The notes under the pieces were generated by a model that saw nothing but the letters and a program-made list of their open reading frames with translations, had not been told where the DNA came from and ran no database searches. This document shows, one piece after another, positions 27,009-36,036 of a DNA stretch of 64,000 nucleotides. A program made the position numbers and the translations under genes. Numbering within the stretch: the first letter of the stretch is position 1; each line of letters begins with the position of its first letter. The DNA comes from Bin52 sp965243345 (GTDB lineage Bacteria > Pseudomonadota > Alphaproteobacteria > Thalassobaculales > Thalassobaculaceae), in assembly GCA_965243345.1 (NCBI GenBank), contig CBDEUR010000003.1, positions 1,798,001 through 1,862,000 of the forward strand. Reading direction: 5' to 3'.

Positions 27009-28340
27009 ATGGGTTTCCCGATGTCGACCCTGCCGAACGGACCCCTCGCCCCACCCCCGATCCAGTTGCTGAGATGGGTGTTCGCACCGCTCCCGTTCAT
27101 GCACGCCTGTGCAGATCGGTACGGCGACACGTTTACCGTGCGCCTGTCCGGCTTGCCGCCGATGGTTTTCTTCACCGACCCGGGAGCCATCAGGCAGATC
27201 TTCACCGTCGATCCCGGCCTGTTCCGGGCCGGTCGGGCAAACAGGGTGTTCGAGGTGTTTTTCGGACCGAACTCCCTGTTGTTTCTTGACGGTGCCCGGC
27301 ACCGCCGCGAGCGCCGGCTGCTCATGCCGCCGTTCCACGGCGAGCGGCTGCGGCTGCACGGCGAGATGATCTGCAAGATCGCCGACCGGTCGATCGACGC
27401 GTGGCCATCCGGCAGGTCGTTTCCCGTTCACCCGCGCCTGCAGGACATTACCCTGGAGGTCATCCTGCGCGTCGTATTCGGCGTGGCGGATGAGGCACGC
27501 CTGCTTCGGCTGCGCACAGCCCTGGTCGACGTTCTTGCCCTCATGGACGTGGGAAACCCGCTGCGTCCGGTCAGGGCATGGTGGAGCCTCGGCCGGGTTC
27601 GCCGCGACATCCAGGGATTGCTGCACGGCGAAATCCGGCGCTGTCGGGCGGAGGGACCCGAAGAGCGAACCGACGTCTTGAGCATGCTGATTGCCGCGCG
27701 TGACGAGAATGGCCTGCCCATGCGCGACGAGGAGGTCCGCGACGAGCTCTTCACCCTGCTGGTGGCAGGCCATGAGACAACGGCCACGTCACTGGCCTGG
27801 GTGATCCACCGCCTGCTGAAGCACCCGCACGTCCTGGAGATGGCGCGCGCGGAGGTGGCATCCGTCATCGGGAACGGACCGTGCCCGCCTGCACCCACCC
27901 CGGAGCAGATCGCCCGGCTGACCTACCTGGATGCGGTCATCAAGGAAACGGCGCGTCTCCATCCGGTAATTCCCATCGTCGTGCGTCAGCTCGAGACCGA
28001 CCATGCCGTGGGCTCCGTTCAGCTTCCGGCAGGCTGCGTTGCCGCTCCATGCATCTACCTCGCCCACCGCCGGCCCGATCTCTGGAAGGAACCGGACTCC
28101 TTCGATCCGGGCCGGTTCCTGGGGACACGCCCGGACCCCTATGCGTTCTTTCCCTTCGGTGGCGGAGTGCGGCATTGCCTGGGCGCGGCGTTCGCTACCT
28201 GCGAAATGAAGATCGTACTGGCCCGTCTGTTGGCACGCGTGACGCTGCGACCGGCCCCAGGATACGCGCTTCGTGTCGTGAGGCGCGGCCTGACACTGGC
28301 GCCGTCCTCCGGCCTGCCTGTCGTTCGCATGGCTGCTTGA
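27009..28340 (+). CDS. Cytochrome P450
   Basis: 443 residues from ATG 27009, which has GAGG 6 bp upstream; ATGs at 26997 and 27021 are alternatives. Landmarks are the C-helix HRRERRLLMPPFHG, the I-helix oxygen-activation motif AGHETTATS, K-helix ExxR as KETARLHP, and the haem loop FFPFGGGVRHCLG with the cysteine ligand. No transmembrane anchor is evident, so it is a soluble bacterial P450. It monooxygenates an unidentified substrate using separate ferredoxin/reductase partners, not seen nearby. The loop and I-helix resemble CYP4/CYP110-like bacterial P450s. A truncated second copy of its N-terminal region precedes it. Confidence 0.93.
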   Translation: MGFPMSTLPNGPLAPPPIQLLRWVFAPLPFMHACADRYGDTFTVRLSGLPPMVFFTDPGAIRQIFTVDPGLFRAGRANRVFEVFFGPNSLLFLDGARHRRERRLLMPPFHGERLRLHGEMICKIADRSIDAWPSGRSFPVHPRLQDITLEVILRVVFGVADEARLLRLRTALVDVLALMDVGNPLRPVRAWWSLGRVRRDIQGLLHGEIRRCRAEGPEERTDVLSMLIAARDENGLPMRDEEVRDELFTLLVAGHETTATSLAWVIHRLLKHPHVLEMARAEVASVIGNGPCPPAPTPEQIARLTYLDAVIKETARLHPVIPIVVRQLETDHAVGSVQLPAGCVAAPCIYLAHRRPDLWKEPDSFDPGRFLGTRPDPYAFFPFGGGVRHCLGAAFATCEMKIVLARLLARVTLRPAPGYALRVVRRGLTLAPSSGLPVVRMAA

Positions 28341-28435
28341 TCGTATGCCGGACCATACTGCTGCGAAACATTGCCAGATGACGCTCCCGTAGCCGCAGCG
28401 TGCGATCGGCGTGCTCGTGAAGGCGGTAAACTGGA

Positions 28436-28790
28436 AATCCATGACCATGCCGCGCCGGGAGGCGCCACGGTCCATACCGACGATGCTACGGCCCGCCCGT
28501 ATGGGCATGCCTTTCGACCGTCATGCGGTGGCCCACTCGGCCGGCGAGCGCGTCAGGAGTATGGCCTGCACCAACGGGATCGAGTCCGTCTTGCCCATGC
28601 TCAAGCGCGGCCGGGATCTGCCACAGGATGAGCCCGGGGCATCTGGTCCGATACGTGAAGGAGTTCGCGGACCGTCACGGCGTCCGGGGCCGGGACACCT
28701 TCGACCAGACGGGCAGACCGGTCCTCGACATGCAGGGCAAGAAACTGCGCCAGAATGACCTGCGCGCATCCAGCCGGCTGTCTTCCGGGG
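28436..28790 (+). pseudogene. IS1595-family transposase remnant
   Basis: The C-terminal half of an IS1595-type transposase is readable only across three frames. These are ATVHTDDATA, then MPFDRHAVAHSAGERVRSMACTNGIES with PMLKRG, then CHRMSPGHLVRYVKEFADRHGVRGRDT. The conserved V-H-T-D and H-T-N-G-I-E-S-x-W-S-x-L-K-R-G motifs are recognisable but degraded. No N-terminal half or inverted repeats were found. At least two frameshifts make it inactive. Confidence 0.75.
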
Positions 28791-29158
28791 CGAGGTCCGG
28801 ACAGCGTACCGGGAACCGAGAGCGGACTGGCTGCTTCGCGCGCTCGCCTGCCGACCGCCGCGCGGTGCGCCTTTCTCCCCTCTCGCATGACAACCATGCG
28901 CGAGGGGTTTCTCGTGTCTCAATCAATCGTCCATCCCCATCACGGGGCGCATGAAGTCTTGTCGTGATGCGACAAGCACCTGGTTGAGAACTTCGAGCGG
29001 CTCCGGATTGACCCGGAAGTGGCGGGGTCGAGCGTGGCGTTGGGGCGCAGGACTTCGGGCTCGATGAGCCGGCGTCCATGGCATGGCTCAATCGCACCCA
29101 GTGGCAGGACTGAAACCTGTGCTGCGAGGGTGTCGAGTTGTCCTGTCTATCCTTCATT
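28791..29158. other. Non-coding or decayed stretch
   Basis: Holds no supported gene. It lies between the IS1595 remnant and the two hairpins that follow the barrel-protein gene, and may be further decayed transposon sequence. Confidence 0.35.
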
Positions 29159-29213
29159 CACGGCAAGTCTCCTTGCCGTGCGTGATTGAGCCCCGCCGGC
29201 GCCGGCGGGGCTC
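29159..29213 (-). terminator. Two consecutive strong hairpins after the barrel-protein gene
   Basis: 29188-29213 is a perfect 26-bp palindrome (GAGCCCCGCCGGC and its complement). 29159-29180 is a 9-bp inverted repeat (CACGGCAAG, TCTC, CTTGCCGTG). Both lie just downstream of the minus-strand stop at 29236. No T-tract follows, so factor-assisted termination or a 3'-end stabiliser is as likely as an intrinsic terminator. Confidence 0.5.
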
Positions 29214-29235
29214 ACTTGTTGAAGCTGCGCAACAG

Positions 29236-29919
29236 TCAGAAGCGGAACAGAATGCCCAGCTCGACACTATGCGACCCGTAATCGGCCTTGAAGTCATCAA
29301 ATTCGGCTTCGCTGGTGGCGAAGTACCGGTAGCCAAGCCGGGCCTCAGCGTTTTCGGAGATGGGATAGGTGACGCCCACCATTGCCTGATAGGCGAGCAC
29401 GGTATCGTCCTCGGAAAAGCTCTCAAGCTCGTGGGTGGTTCCCTGTACGGTCGCTTCTGCTTCTTCGCCGGAAACTTCGTGCTTGGCAAATCCGATTCCA
29501 GCGCCAACATAGGGACTCAAGCCCGATGATGTATCGAAGACCATGGTGCCGTTGACCATCAGACTCAGCGTTGTCACATCGCCTTCCGAATCCTCGTCGT
29601 CAAGGTCATGGGTCTCCCCACCATAGGTGGCCCTCAGATCCTCGTACTTGCTCCAGGATGATGAACGGTAGCCGAACTCCAGTTCGGCTCGCAGACCATT
29701 GGGCACGCTGTACCCGATCGCCGCTGTGAAGCCGGGACCACCGTCCAGGGGCGCTGCGGCGGCGAGCTCCAAATCGCCTTGAGTGTACGAGAGATCCGAA
29801 TCGGTCGGCATGACGTAGAGGCCGCCCACCGACACATAGGCACCTCCCTCGTTGGCCGCGGCGATCCCGGGCGCTAACGCCAGCGCGGCGAAAAGGCCTG
29901 CTGCTCGATACCATTTCAT
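29236..29919 (-). CDS. Outer-membrane beta-barrel protein
   Basis: 227 residues from ATG 29919, with GGGGA upstream. Signal peptide residues 1-22 end at GIAAA. The mature part has alternating amphipathic strands (GGAYVSVGGLYVMPT, LSPYVGAGIGFAKHE, ARLGYRYFAT) and acidic loops, and ends in Phe after LGILFRF, the usual outer-membrane insertion signal. This is an OmpA/opacity-type eight-stranded barrel. The long acidic loops (DDEDSEGD, SGEEAEA) are notable and may bind cations. It appears monocistronic, with a strong hairpin pair after the stop. Function (porin, adhesin or structural) cannot be decided. Confidence 0.85.
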   Translation of the reverse strand: MKWYRAAGLFAALALAPGIAAANEGGAYVSVGGLYVMPTDSDLSYTQGDLELAAAAPLDGGPGFTAAIGYSVPNGLRAELEFGYRSSSWSKYEDLRATYGGETHDLDDEDSEGDVTTLSLMVNGTMVFDTSSGLSPYVGAGIGFAKHEVSGEEAEATVQGTTHELESFSEDDTVLAYQAMVGVTYPISENAEARLGYRYFATSEAEFDDFKADYGSHSVELGILFRF

Positions 29920-30073
29920 GCTGTGATTCCCCATCAATTGCGCCGCTTCGGCGGGTGCCGGGCAGTTGCAACGTCACACGGAACACGGACAGAGTAAAGG
30001 CCTGTCCCGTTTGCCAGGCAGGGGTTGCCCGTTTACTTCTCTGTTCAGTACGGTGAGATCGGGGCCACCTGGA

Positions 30074-31710
30074 CTACGGCTGTACGTTCCAAGGTTCAAA
30101 CACGTCGGCGTACATGCGCTCGATCCGTTGCGTTTCCTCATCCGTCAGTCCCACAAATTCTCTTGTGCGCGCCCGACCCGAAAGACGCCCGCCATTGTGA
30201 TGCAGGAACCGGAACAGCAGGTTGACAGCGCGGTCAGGCATATCGGCGATCGCCTGAAGGTGGCTCGCAAACTGGTCGTAGCGCCGGAGAAAGTCCGTTT
30301 CGTTCGGCAAGTCTACCTCGATCGTACCGCGCACGCATTCGAACAGGAATTCGGCATGGAGCGTGGCGTCGAAGAAGCGATAGAAATCTGCAGTGTCGTT
30401 GAGGACCCGGACATTTCCGCGCTCCGTCGGCTCCCATTCGATCAGCGGCAGGAGCCGCCGCGAATAGTCCGCCAGAACCGCGCCATACGCGTGAATCCAG
30501 TCCAGGATCGCGGCGGATACCGGAAACACGGGCCCCGGCGGGTTGAAGCCCCGCTGCGCCAGGACGTGATGAACGAGATAGCGATGGATGCGCCCGTTGC
30601 CGTCATCGAAAGGGTGGATGTAGACGAATCCGAAGGCCAGCGCGGCAGCTGCGATGACAGGATCGAGGCGGTTGCCCGGTCCCGGTCGAAGGCGACCATG
30701 CCTTCGATCAGCGGCGTGAGGTCTTCGTGCCGCGCGCTGATGTGGTCGGGGAGCGGTGCACCCGTGTCCCTGTCGTGCCTGCCGACAAATCCGCCTTCGG
30801 TGCGCAGGCCCAGACGCACGAACCGGTTATCGCCGATCACGACATGCTGGAGTCGAATCAGCCCATTCAGGTCGATGGGTCGCCGGCCGGCCTCACCGAT
30901 AGCTCGGCCCCAGCGCTGAATGCGGGTGTGAGTCGGGCGCTCGCCCTTGATCGCGTAGCTCGACCTGGAACCCTTCACGAGCAGGAAAGCGGCTGTACTG
31001 GCCAGCAAGTCCTCCGGCACCGCAGCCACGATCTCCCGCGCCCGCTGCGCGAGACCAAGGCTGACGAATTCCTCGAGTGCTTCCGTGCGCCGGACGAGCG
31101 GACAGAAGTCCGGTATGCCCGGCAGGTTGTTCCTGGCGCGGTGCCGTGTGGAGTTCTCGCCCGGAACAGCCCATTGCTGCTGCGGGTTGACAACCGGCAC
31201 ATAGTCGCCCCGTGTGGCGTCGGGAAGGTCCAGTCGCTGCCCGGTGAGCCACTCGTAGAGAAACCAGAGACGCCGGGCGTAGCTGCCCGTCGGCGTATCC
31301 CGCACGATGGCTTCGATCTCGACCGCATCCACCACGAGGAAGAGGCGCTTCAGGACGGCAAGATCGAGCCCCTCGTACTTGAGGGCGAAGGTCAGGTGGG
31401 CTTCCAATGTGGGGCGCGGCGCATGGCGAGGGGTGAGAAGCCGCCAGCCCTCCTCCAGGATCCTGTGCCGCTCGCCCGTAGCGAACAATGTCCGCGGCAG
31501 GGGAACCTGCAGGTTGCAGGCATCGATCAGGGCGGCATAACCGGCCAGCGTCGCCCGGTCCGGCAACCGTCGGTCCCGAAAACCGTGATCGGCCCTGAAA
31601 ACCGGTGCTGGAGTACACCATTCATGAATTCTGATTCCCGACTGAAAAACGAAGTCAACAAAGCCAATTCCGTGGAAATTCATGAAATGGTGCGAAAGAT
31701 TCAGTTTCAA
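30074..31710 (-). pseudogene. Fic-family protein with a frameshift just before the Fic motif
   Basis: The N-terminal part (31710 to about 30670) is an intact Fic-associated region (IHEWCTPAPVFRADHGFRDR, TFALKYEGLDLAVLKRLF, LLVKGSRSSYAIKGE). The last holds a SSYAIKGE segment like the inhibitory S/T-x-x-x-E-G/N motif. The catalytic motif HPFDDGNGR (30590-30616) and the C-terminal helices (to 30074) are in another frame. A single-base shift near 30668-30690 would reconnect them. Fic enzymes AMPylate or otherwise modify proteins. The start codon is uncertain; 31710 lies 14 bp from a palindrome. It could be a sequencing or assembly error, or a recently inactivated gene. Confidence 0.8.
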
Positions 31711-31723
31711 GGGATGTTCTATG

Positions 31724-31739
31724 AATTATGACTATAATT
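31724..31739. promoter_or_regulatory. AT-rich palindrome upstream of the Fic gene
   Basis: AATTAT, GACT, ATAATT forms a 6-bp inverted repeat in an AT-rich pocket within otherwise GC-rich DNA. It is a candidate promoter/operator for the minus-strand Fic gene. Confidence 0.3.
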
Positions 31740-31861
31740 GACCACCAAGGTGAATTTCTTTGATCTCAATGCGAGTCCGGGCAGGCTGACAGGCCATCCT
31801 CGCCACCCCGCTGGTCGCGCCGCAAATGGCCCTCGCGCGGAGCGGTCGGTCGATATCCAAA

Positions 31862-32716
31862 TCAGGCTCCGAGCCCACCCTTCCTGCAGGAACAGGATCG
31901 CCAACCGGTTCCGACACGCTCGGCACAGCGCCGTCCACTGTCTGAATCCTCGCCCCACGCCACGCGCATGGCGACAAGTCCGCGGTCCCCGTTTCTCGAC
32001 ATCCCCGTCCGCCTCACGCAAGCGGACATCTCGTGACACTTCCACAATCCGGCCGGGCGCCGGCGCACGAAACGGTCAGGCCACCCCAGCGCCATGTCGC
32101 AGAAGAAGGGATTGGTCCACCGCTCCTGACCGGAGGTGCACGGCGGGCCGTGGCCGGTGATGAAGGCGGTGTCGTCGCCGAGCGGGAACAGCTTGTTGCG
32201 GATGCTCGCGACCAGCTCGTCGTGATTGCCCGTCGGGAACTCGGATCTGCCGATCGAGCCCTGAAAAAGCACGTCGCCGACCATGGCGAATTCGTCCCCG
32301 CGATGGACGAAGACGACATGACCCGGCGTGTGGCCGGGGCGATGGATCACATCCATCGTGACATTGCCGACGCTCACCGTATCGCCGTCCTTCCGCCGGC
32401 GGTCCGGCTCGAATTCCATGGCGCCGGCAAAGCCGGACATCCGGCACTGCCCCTCCACCGGAACCGCGAGGCGCCTGGCCGGGTCCTTCGTGCCGCCGGC
32501 ATGGTACGGATGGCAGTCGGTGATGAGGATTTTCTCGACCGTAACCGCCCGCTTCGCGATCGCGCTGTCGATCAGCTCCAGGTCGCCGCCCGGATCGGTG
32601 ACCGTGCCGCGCATCGTCTCGGTGTACCAGAGCCGCGGGCTATCCTGCTGGAAGGGCGTCAACGGAATCATCACCGCCTGGATCGGAGGACCCGGCGGTT
32701 CCGGGCCGTCGGACAT
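31862..32716 (-). CDS. Metallo-beta-lactamase-fold hydrolase with altered metal motif (possibly decayed)
   Basis: 284 residues from ATG 32716. Glyoxalase II-like layout: PLTPFQQDSPRLWYTETM, VTDPGGDLELID, HRPGHTPGHVVFVHRGDEFAMVGDVLF, GSIGRSEFPTGNHD and FITGHGPPC. The usual T-H-G-H-x-D-H metal motif reads TDCHPYHAGG, so one His and the Asp are replaced. About 20 residues usual between the first and second metal-motif regions also seem missing. After TNPFF the protein runs about 70 residues beyond the normal end with arginine-rich, non-homologous sequence. Probably impaired or non-enzymatic. It starts 90 bp downstream of the molybdopterin oxidoreductase stop and runs the same way. Confidence 0.65.
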   Translation of the reverse strand: MSDGPEPPGPPIQAVMIPLTPFQQDSPRLWYTETMRGTVTDPGGDLELIDSAIAKRAVTVEKILITDCHPYHAGGTKDPARRLAVPVEGQCRMSGFAGAMEFEPDRRRKDGDTVSVGNVTMDVIHRPGHTPGHVVFVHRGDEFAMVGDVLFQGSIGRSEFPTGNHDELVASIRNKLFPLGDDTAFITGHGPPCTSGQERWTNPFFCDMALGWPDRFVRRRPAGLWKCHEMSACVRRTGMSRNGDRGLVAMRVAWGEDSDSGRRCAERVGTGWRSCSCRKGGLGA

Positions 32717-32804
32717 GGCGGGCGAGCGGCGGTCGGATGGTTCGCTTGAAATGTCGCGCGGGCCGGGGCGGCGCAAACCCCGACCTGCCGCACGATGCCG
32801 CGGC

Positions 32805-34949
32805 TCAGACCGCTCCGGCGACGGCCCGCTTCACCGGCCTTATCCACACCGCCGTGTCGTGGAACGCCACGCCGCCGATCGGCGCAACCGCCTCGGCGGA
32901 GACCAGCTGGTTGATGCTCATGCCGCCGCCCGCGGGATCGCTGTAGCTGTCGCCCGGCCAGATGCCTTCGACGATCACGGTGCCGGGCAGGAGACCATCG
33001 GCCAGGCGCGCCGTCAGCGTCACCCCGCCCCGGTCGTTGCCGACCCGCACTTCGTCGCCGTCGGCGATACCGTGGGCTGCAGCGTCGTCGGCATGGATGA
33101 GAACGGTTGGCGATCCCTCCCGCCGTTGCGAGCCGGCGGTTTCGGTGAAACTGGAATTCAGAAAGGTGCGGGCCGGCGGCGCCACCATGCGGAACGGCCG
33201 GGTGTCGTCGGCCGCCTCGGTCACCGCCCAATGGTCGGGCAGTTCCGGCATGCCGGCATGGTAGGGGCCGACCGCCGCCCAGTCCGGCCTGAAATGGAAC
33301 CTGCCATCCTCGGTCGGGAAGCCGTTCAGGAAATGCGCGTCCTCGAACGGATGATTGCAGTCGATCCAGCCCTTTTCCGCCGCGGCGTCGGCGCTGCCCT
33401 TGTCCGAGCGCTGGAGCGTGGCGTCGATCAGTTCCCAGGCGCTCATGTCGAAGGCCGGGCTCTCGGCGCCCAGCCGTTTCGCCAGGCCACACACGACGTC
33501 GTGGTTGCTCCGCGTCTCGGCGAAAGGCTCCAGCACCCGCCGGCCGACGGTGAGAGCCGAATGGCCCCAGCCCATATAGAAGTCGTCGCATTCCAGGAAG
33601 GTGGTCGCCGGCAACACGATATCGGCGTAGCGGGCGGTCGCGGTCATGAACTGCTCGTGCACGCACAGGAACAGATCGTCCCGCGCCAGCCCCGCGCGCA
33701 CGGCGCGGCTGTCGGGCGCAACCTCGGCCGAATTGGCGTTCTGGATCAGCATCGCGGTGACCGGCGGGCCTCCTTCCAGCGCGCCGGGCGCACCGGTCAG
33801 CACCGGACCGATGCGCGACTGGTCGAGCGACCGGATCGCCGGATCGTCAAGATCGAGGCCGTGGGCGAGGTTCAGGTCCAGCCCCCAGTCCTCCAGCCGG
33901 GCATAGAAGGCGCCGCCGCCCTCCTCCTGCCAGGCGCCGGTGAGCGCCGGCAGGCAGCTCACGGCATGCATGGCGACAGCGCCGTTGCGCGACCGGGTAA
34001 AGCCGAGGCCGAGGCGCAGAAAACTCCGCTTCGTCCGGCCGTACAGGCGGGCGAAATCGATAATGTCCTGCTCGGCCAGGCCAGTGATTGCCGCCGCCCA
34101 GGCCGGCGTCCGGCTGAGGATGTGGCGCTCGATGTCCGGGTCGAAATCGGTCAGCCGGGCGAGATAGTTCCGATCCGCCAGCCCTTCGGCCAGGATCACC
34201 TGCATCATCGCCAGCGCCAGCGCGCCGTCGGTGCCAGGTCGGAGGATCAGGGCCCGGTCCGCGGCCTGCACCGTCGGCGTGTCGTAGACATCGACCACGA
34301 CCAGCTCGGCGCCCCGGTCCTTGCGAGCGCGCCGGATATGGCTCATCAGGTTGACATGGGTGGAGACCGGGTTGCCACCCCACACGACGACCAGGTCGGA
34401 TTTCGCCGCTTCCGCCGGATCGGGTCCGGTCAGCATGCCGATGCCGGCCTTCCAGCCGGACGAGGACGGGCCGACGCAAATGGTCGAGCGCTGCTTCGAA
34501 TAGCGTTTCGCGTTGCGCAGCCGGTCGAGGCCCCAGCGGCTGATCAGGCCCAGCGTACCGCCGGAATGATAGGGCCAGACCGTCTCGCTGCCATGGCGGG
34601 CTTCGGCGCGCAGGAAGGCTTCGGCGATCTCGTCCAGGGCATCGTCCCAGGATATCGGCGCGAAGGCGCCGTCGCCCTTGGTCCCGGTCCGGCGCAGCGG
34701 CTGGCCCAGCCGGTCCGGATGATGCACGCGCTCGGCGTAACGGGACACCTTCTCGCAGATGACACCGGCGGTATAGGGCAGGTCCCGGTTGCCCCGGATC
34801 CGGCCGATCCGCGTCGGCGACAGGCGCTCCACTTCCAGCGCGCAGGCGCTCGGGCAATCGTGCGGGCAGGCCGAACGGACCGTTGCGACCGCTCCGGAAC
34901 CCGTTCCCCTTGCGGCTCCGGAGGCGGGATGTGCGCTATCGAGCGGCAT
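32805..34949 (-). CDS. Molybdopterin-dependent oxidoreductase (DMSO reductase family)
   Basis: 714 residues, with AGAGGAAGG before ATG 34949. The N-terminus has C-P-H-D-C-P-S-A-C and a fourth Cys in GVICEK, the CxxxCxxxC...C pattern of a [4Fe-4S] domain. Molybdopterin-binding segments follow (WDDALDEIAEAF, VVVWGGNPVSTHVN, LILRPGTDGALALAMM). The C-terminal cofactor-binding domain (VLIHADDAAAHGIADGDEVRVGNDRGG, GIWPGDSY) is present. There is no Tat signal, so it is probably cytoplasmic. The subfamily is the broad formate dehydrogenase/nitrate reductase-like group; the substrate is unknown. No electron-transfer subunit is adjacent. Confidence 0.92.
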   Translation of the reverse strand: MPLDSAHPASGAARGTGSGAVATVRSACPHDCPSACALEVERLSPTRIGRIRGNRDLPYTAGVICEKVSRYAERVHHPDRLGQPLRRTGTKGDGAFAPISWDDALDEIAEAFLRAEARHGSETVWPYHSGGTLGLISRWGLDRLRNAKRYSKQRSTICVGPSSSGWKAGIGMLTGPDPAEAAKSDLVVVWGGNPVSTHVNLMSHIRRARKDRGAELVVVDVYDTPTVQAADRALILRPGTDGALALAMMQVILAEGLADRNYLARLTDFDPDIERHILSRTPAWAAAITGLAEQDIIDFARLYGRTKRSFLRLGLGFTRSRNGAVAMHAVSCLPALTGAWQEEGGGAFYARLEDWGLDLNLAHGLDLDDPAIRSLDQSRIGPVLTGAPGALEGGPPVTAMLIQNANSAEVAPDSRAVRAGLARDDLFLCVHEQFMTATARYADIVLPATTFLECDDFYMGWGHSALTVGRRVLEPFAETRSNHDVVCGLAKRLGAESPAFDMSAWELIDATLQRSDKGSADAAAEKGWIDCNHPFEDAHFLNGFPTEDGRFHFRPDWAAVGPYHAGMPELPDHWAVTEAADDTRPFRMVAPPARTFLNSSFTETAGSQRREGSPTVLIHADDAAAHGIADGDEVRVGNDRGGVTLTARLADGLLPGTVIVEGIWPGDSYSDPAGGGMSINQLVSAEAVAPIGGVAFHDTAVWIRPVKRAVAGAV

Positions 34950-35024
34950 GGAATTCCCTTCCTCTCAGGTCCGGACCCACCGAGCGTAAGAATCGGCGGC
35001 GGAGGCGTCAATAGGAGGCCGAAA

Positions 35025-35400
35025 GCGGCCCATTCGAAGCGGGGGTTGAATCAGGCCGCCGCGGCGGTCGCGCCAGGCATCGGCAGGACATCCCGATGCA
35101 GGCGCTCGATGGTCTCGCGCTCCCGTTCGTCGGACATGCCGGTGAAGCGCGCGACAGGCAGCGATTTTCTCCGCCGCCCGGTCCACCGTCGTCATCATGC
35201 AGCGCTCGCGGAACAGGGTGGTCAGGTCGTCGATCCCGGTGCTGCCGGTGAACGCCGTCTCGCTGGCGGCGAAATCCCTGTTCCGGGTGTCGCCAGCCAA
35301 CACCTTGCCGAAGGCGGAGACATGCTCCCGCACTGCAGGCTGGCCGATCACAAAGGTCTCGTTCTCCGCATCGGCGTTTCGCCTTCTCGAGCGGCGCCAC
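35025..35400 (-). pseudogene. Unidentified decayed coding fragment
   Basis: In minus-strand frames a coherent stretch runs ENETFVIGQPAVREHVSAFG, FAASETAFTGSTGIDDLTTL and MMTTVDRAAEKI. After a frameshift it continues as RFTGMSDERERETIERLHRD and a stop. The residue pattern looks like real protein sequence, but I do not recognise the family. It lacks a start and is broken, so it is probably a gene remnant. Confidence 0.4.
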
Positions 35401-35530
35401 CTGCCGGCATGGCGTCCACGGCTCCGCCCGCTGTCACACCGAGGTACGTAGCGGGTGTCGGTCGGGGGACGCCTGGCCGGCTGCCAGCCGAGTTCCCGGT
35501 CATGTCACAGGCGCGTTGGCGGAGTTGCCA

Positions 35531-35754
35531 GGCCTCGACATGGGCGGCTGTCGGATCCCCGGGCAACTCCGCGGGATCGCGGATGCCAGCGGCCGGCGGG
35601 TCGGTAACCCTAAGCGGCCACACTTGGCCGGATAGCGTTGACGGCCTCGACATGGGCGGCTGTCGGATTCTCGAGCAGCTGCAGGGGATCGCGGATGACA
35701 GCAGCCGGCGTGTCGGTAAGGCTAGGCGGTCGCACGTGGCCGGATAGCATTGAC
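35531..35754. repeat. Tandem 112-bp duplication at the 3' end of higA
   Basis: Two diverged copies (35531-35642 and 35643-35754), each from GGCCTCGACATGGGCGG to TAGC(A/G)TTGAC. The second holds the last codons and stop of higA; the first carries a second copy of that C-terminus (VNAIRPSVAA, stop) with no gene attached. Confidence 0.9.
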
Positions 35755-36018
35755 GGCCTCGGCCTCATCGCGCTCGGCACATTCCAGTTCGTAGCGCACC
35801 TGCAGGTTCAGCCAGCTCCGGGCGTCCGTGCCGAAACAGCGCGCCAGTCGCAGCGCGGTCCCTTCCGTGATCCCCCGGCGTCCGCGCACGATGTCGTTTA
35901 CCCGGGCCGTCGTCACGCCGAGCGCCTTTGCCAGCGCGTTCGAGGAGATCCCGAACGGTTCCATGACATCGTGCTTCAGTACCTCCCCGGGATGCACCGG
36001 CTCCAGTCGCGTCGTCAT
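35722..36018 (-). CDS. higA: HigA-family antitoxin
   Basis: 98 residues, the normal size for HigA/VapI-type antitoxins. It has the family opening RLEPVHPGEVLKHD and a lambda-repressor-like helix-turn-helix (SSNALAKALGVTTARVNDIVRGRRGITEGTALRLA, ~26-60). The family motif FGTDARSWLNLQVRYEL follows. It neutralises HigB and represses the operon. It lies 18 bp downstream of higB on the same strand, the characteristic toxin-first order. Its final codons lie in a 112-bp sequence that is tandemly duplicated. Confidence 0.95.
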   Translation of the reverse strand: MTTRLEPVHPGEVLKHDVMEPFGISSNALAKALGVTTARVNDIVRGRRGITEGTALRLARCFGTDARSWLNLQVRYELECAERDEAEAVNAIRPRATA

Positions 36019-36036
36019 GCACTCTCTCCTCGCGCC

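Noticed and set aside
28971..29110. Plus-strand HLVENFERLRIDPE-like sequence as another transposase remnant
   Set aside because: Too short, and it does not match IS5 or IS1182 motifs beyond a few residues.
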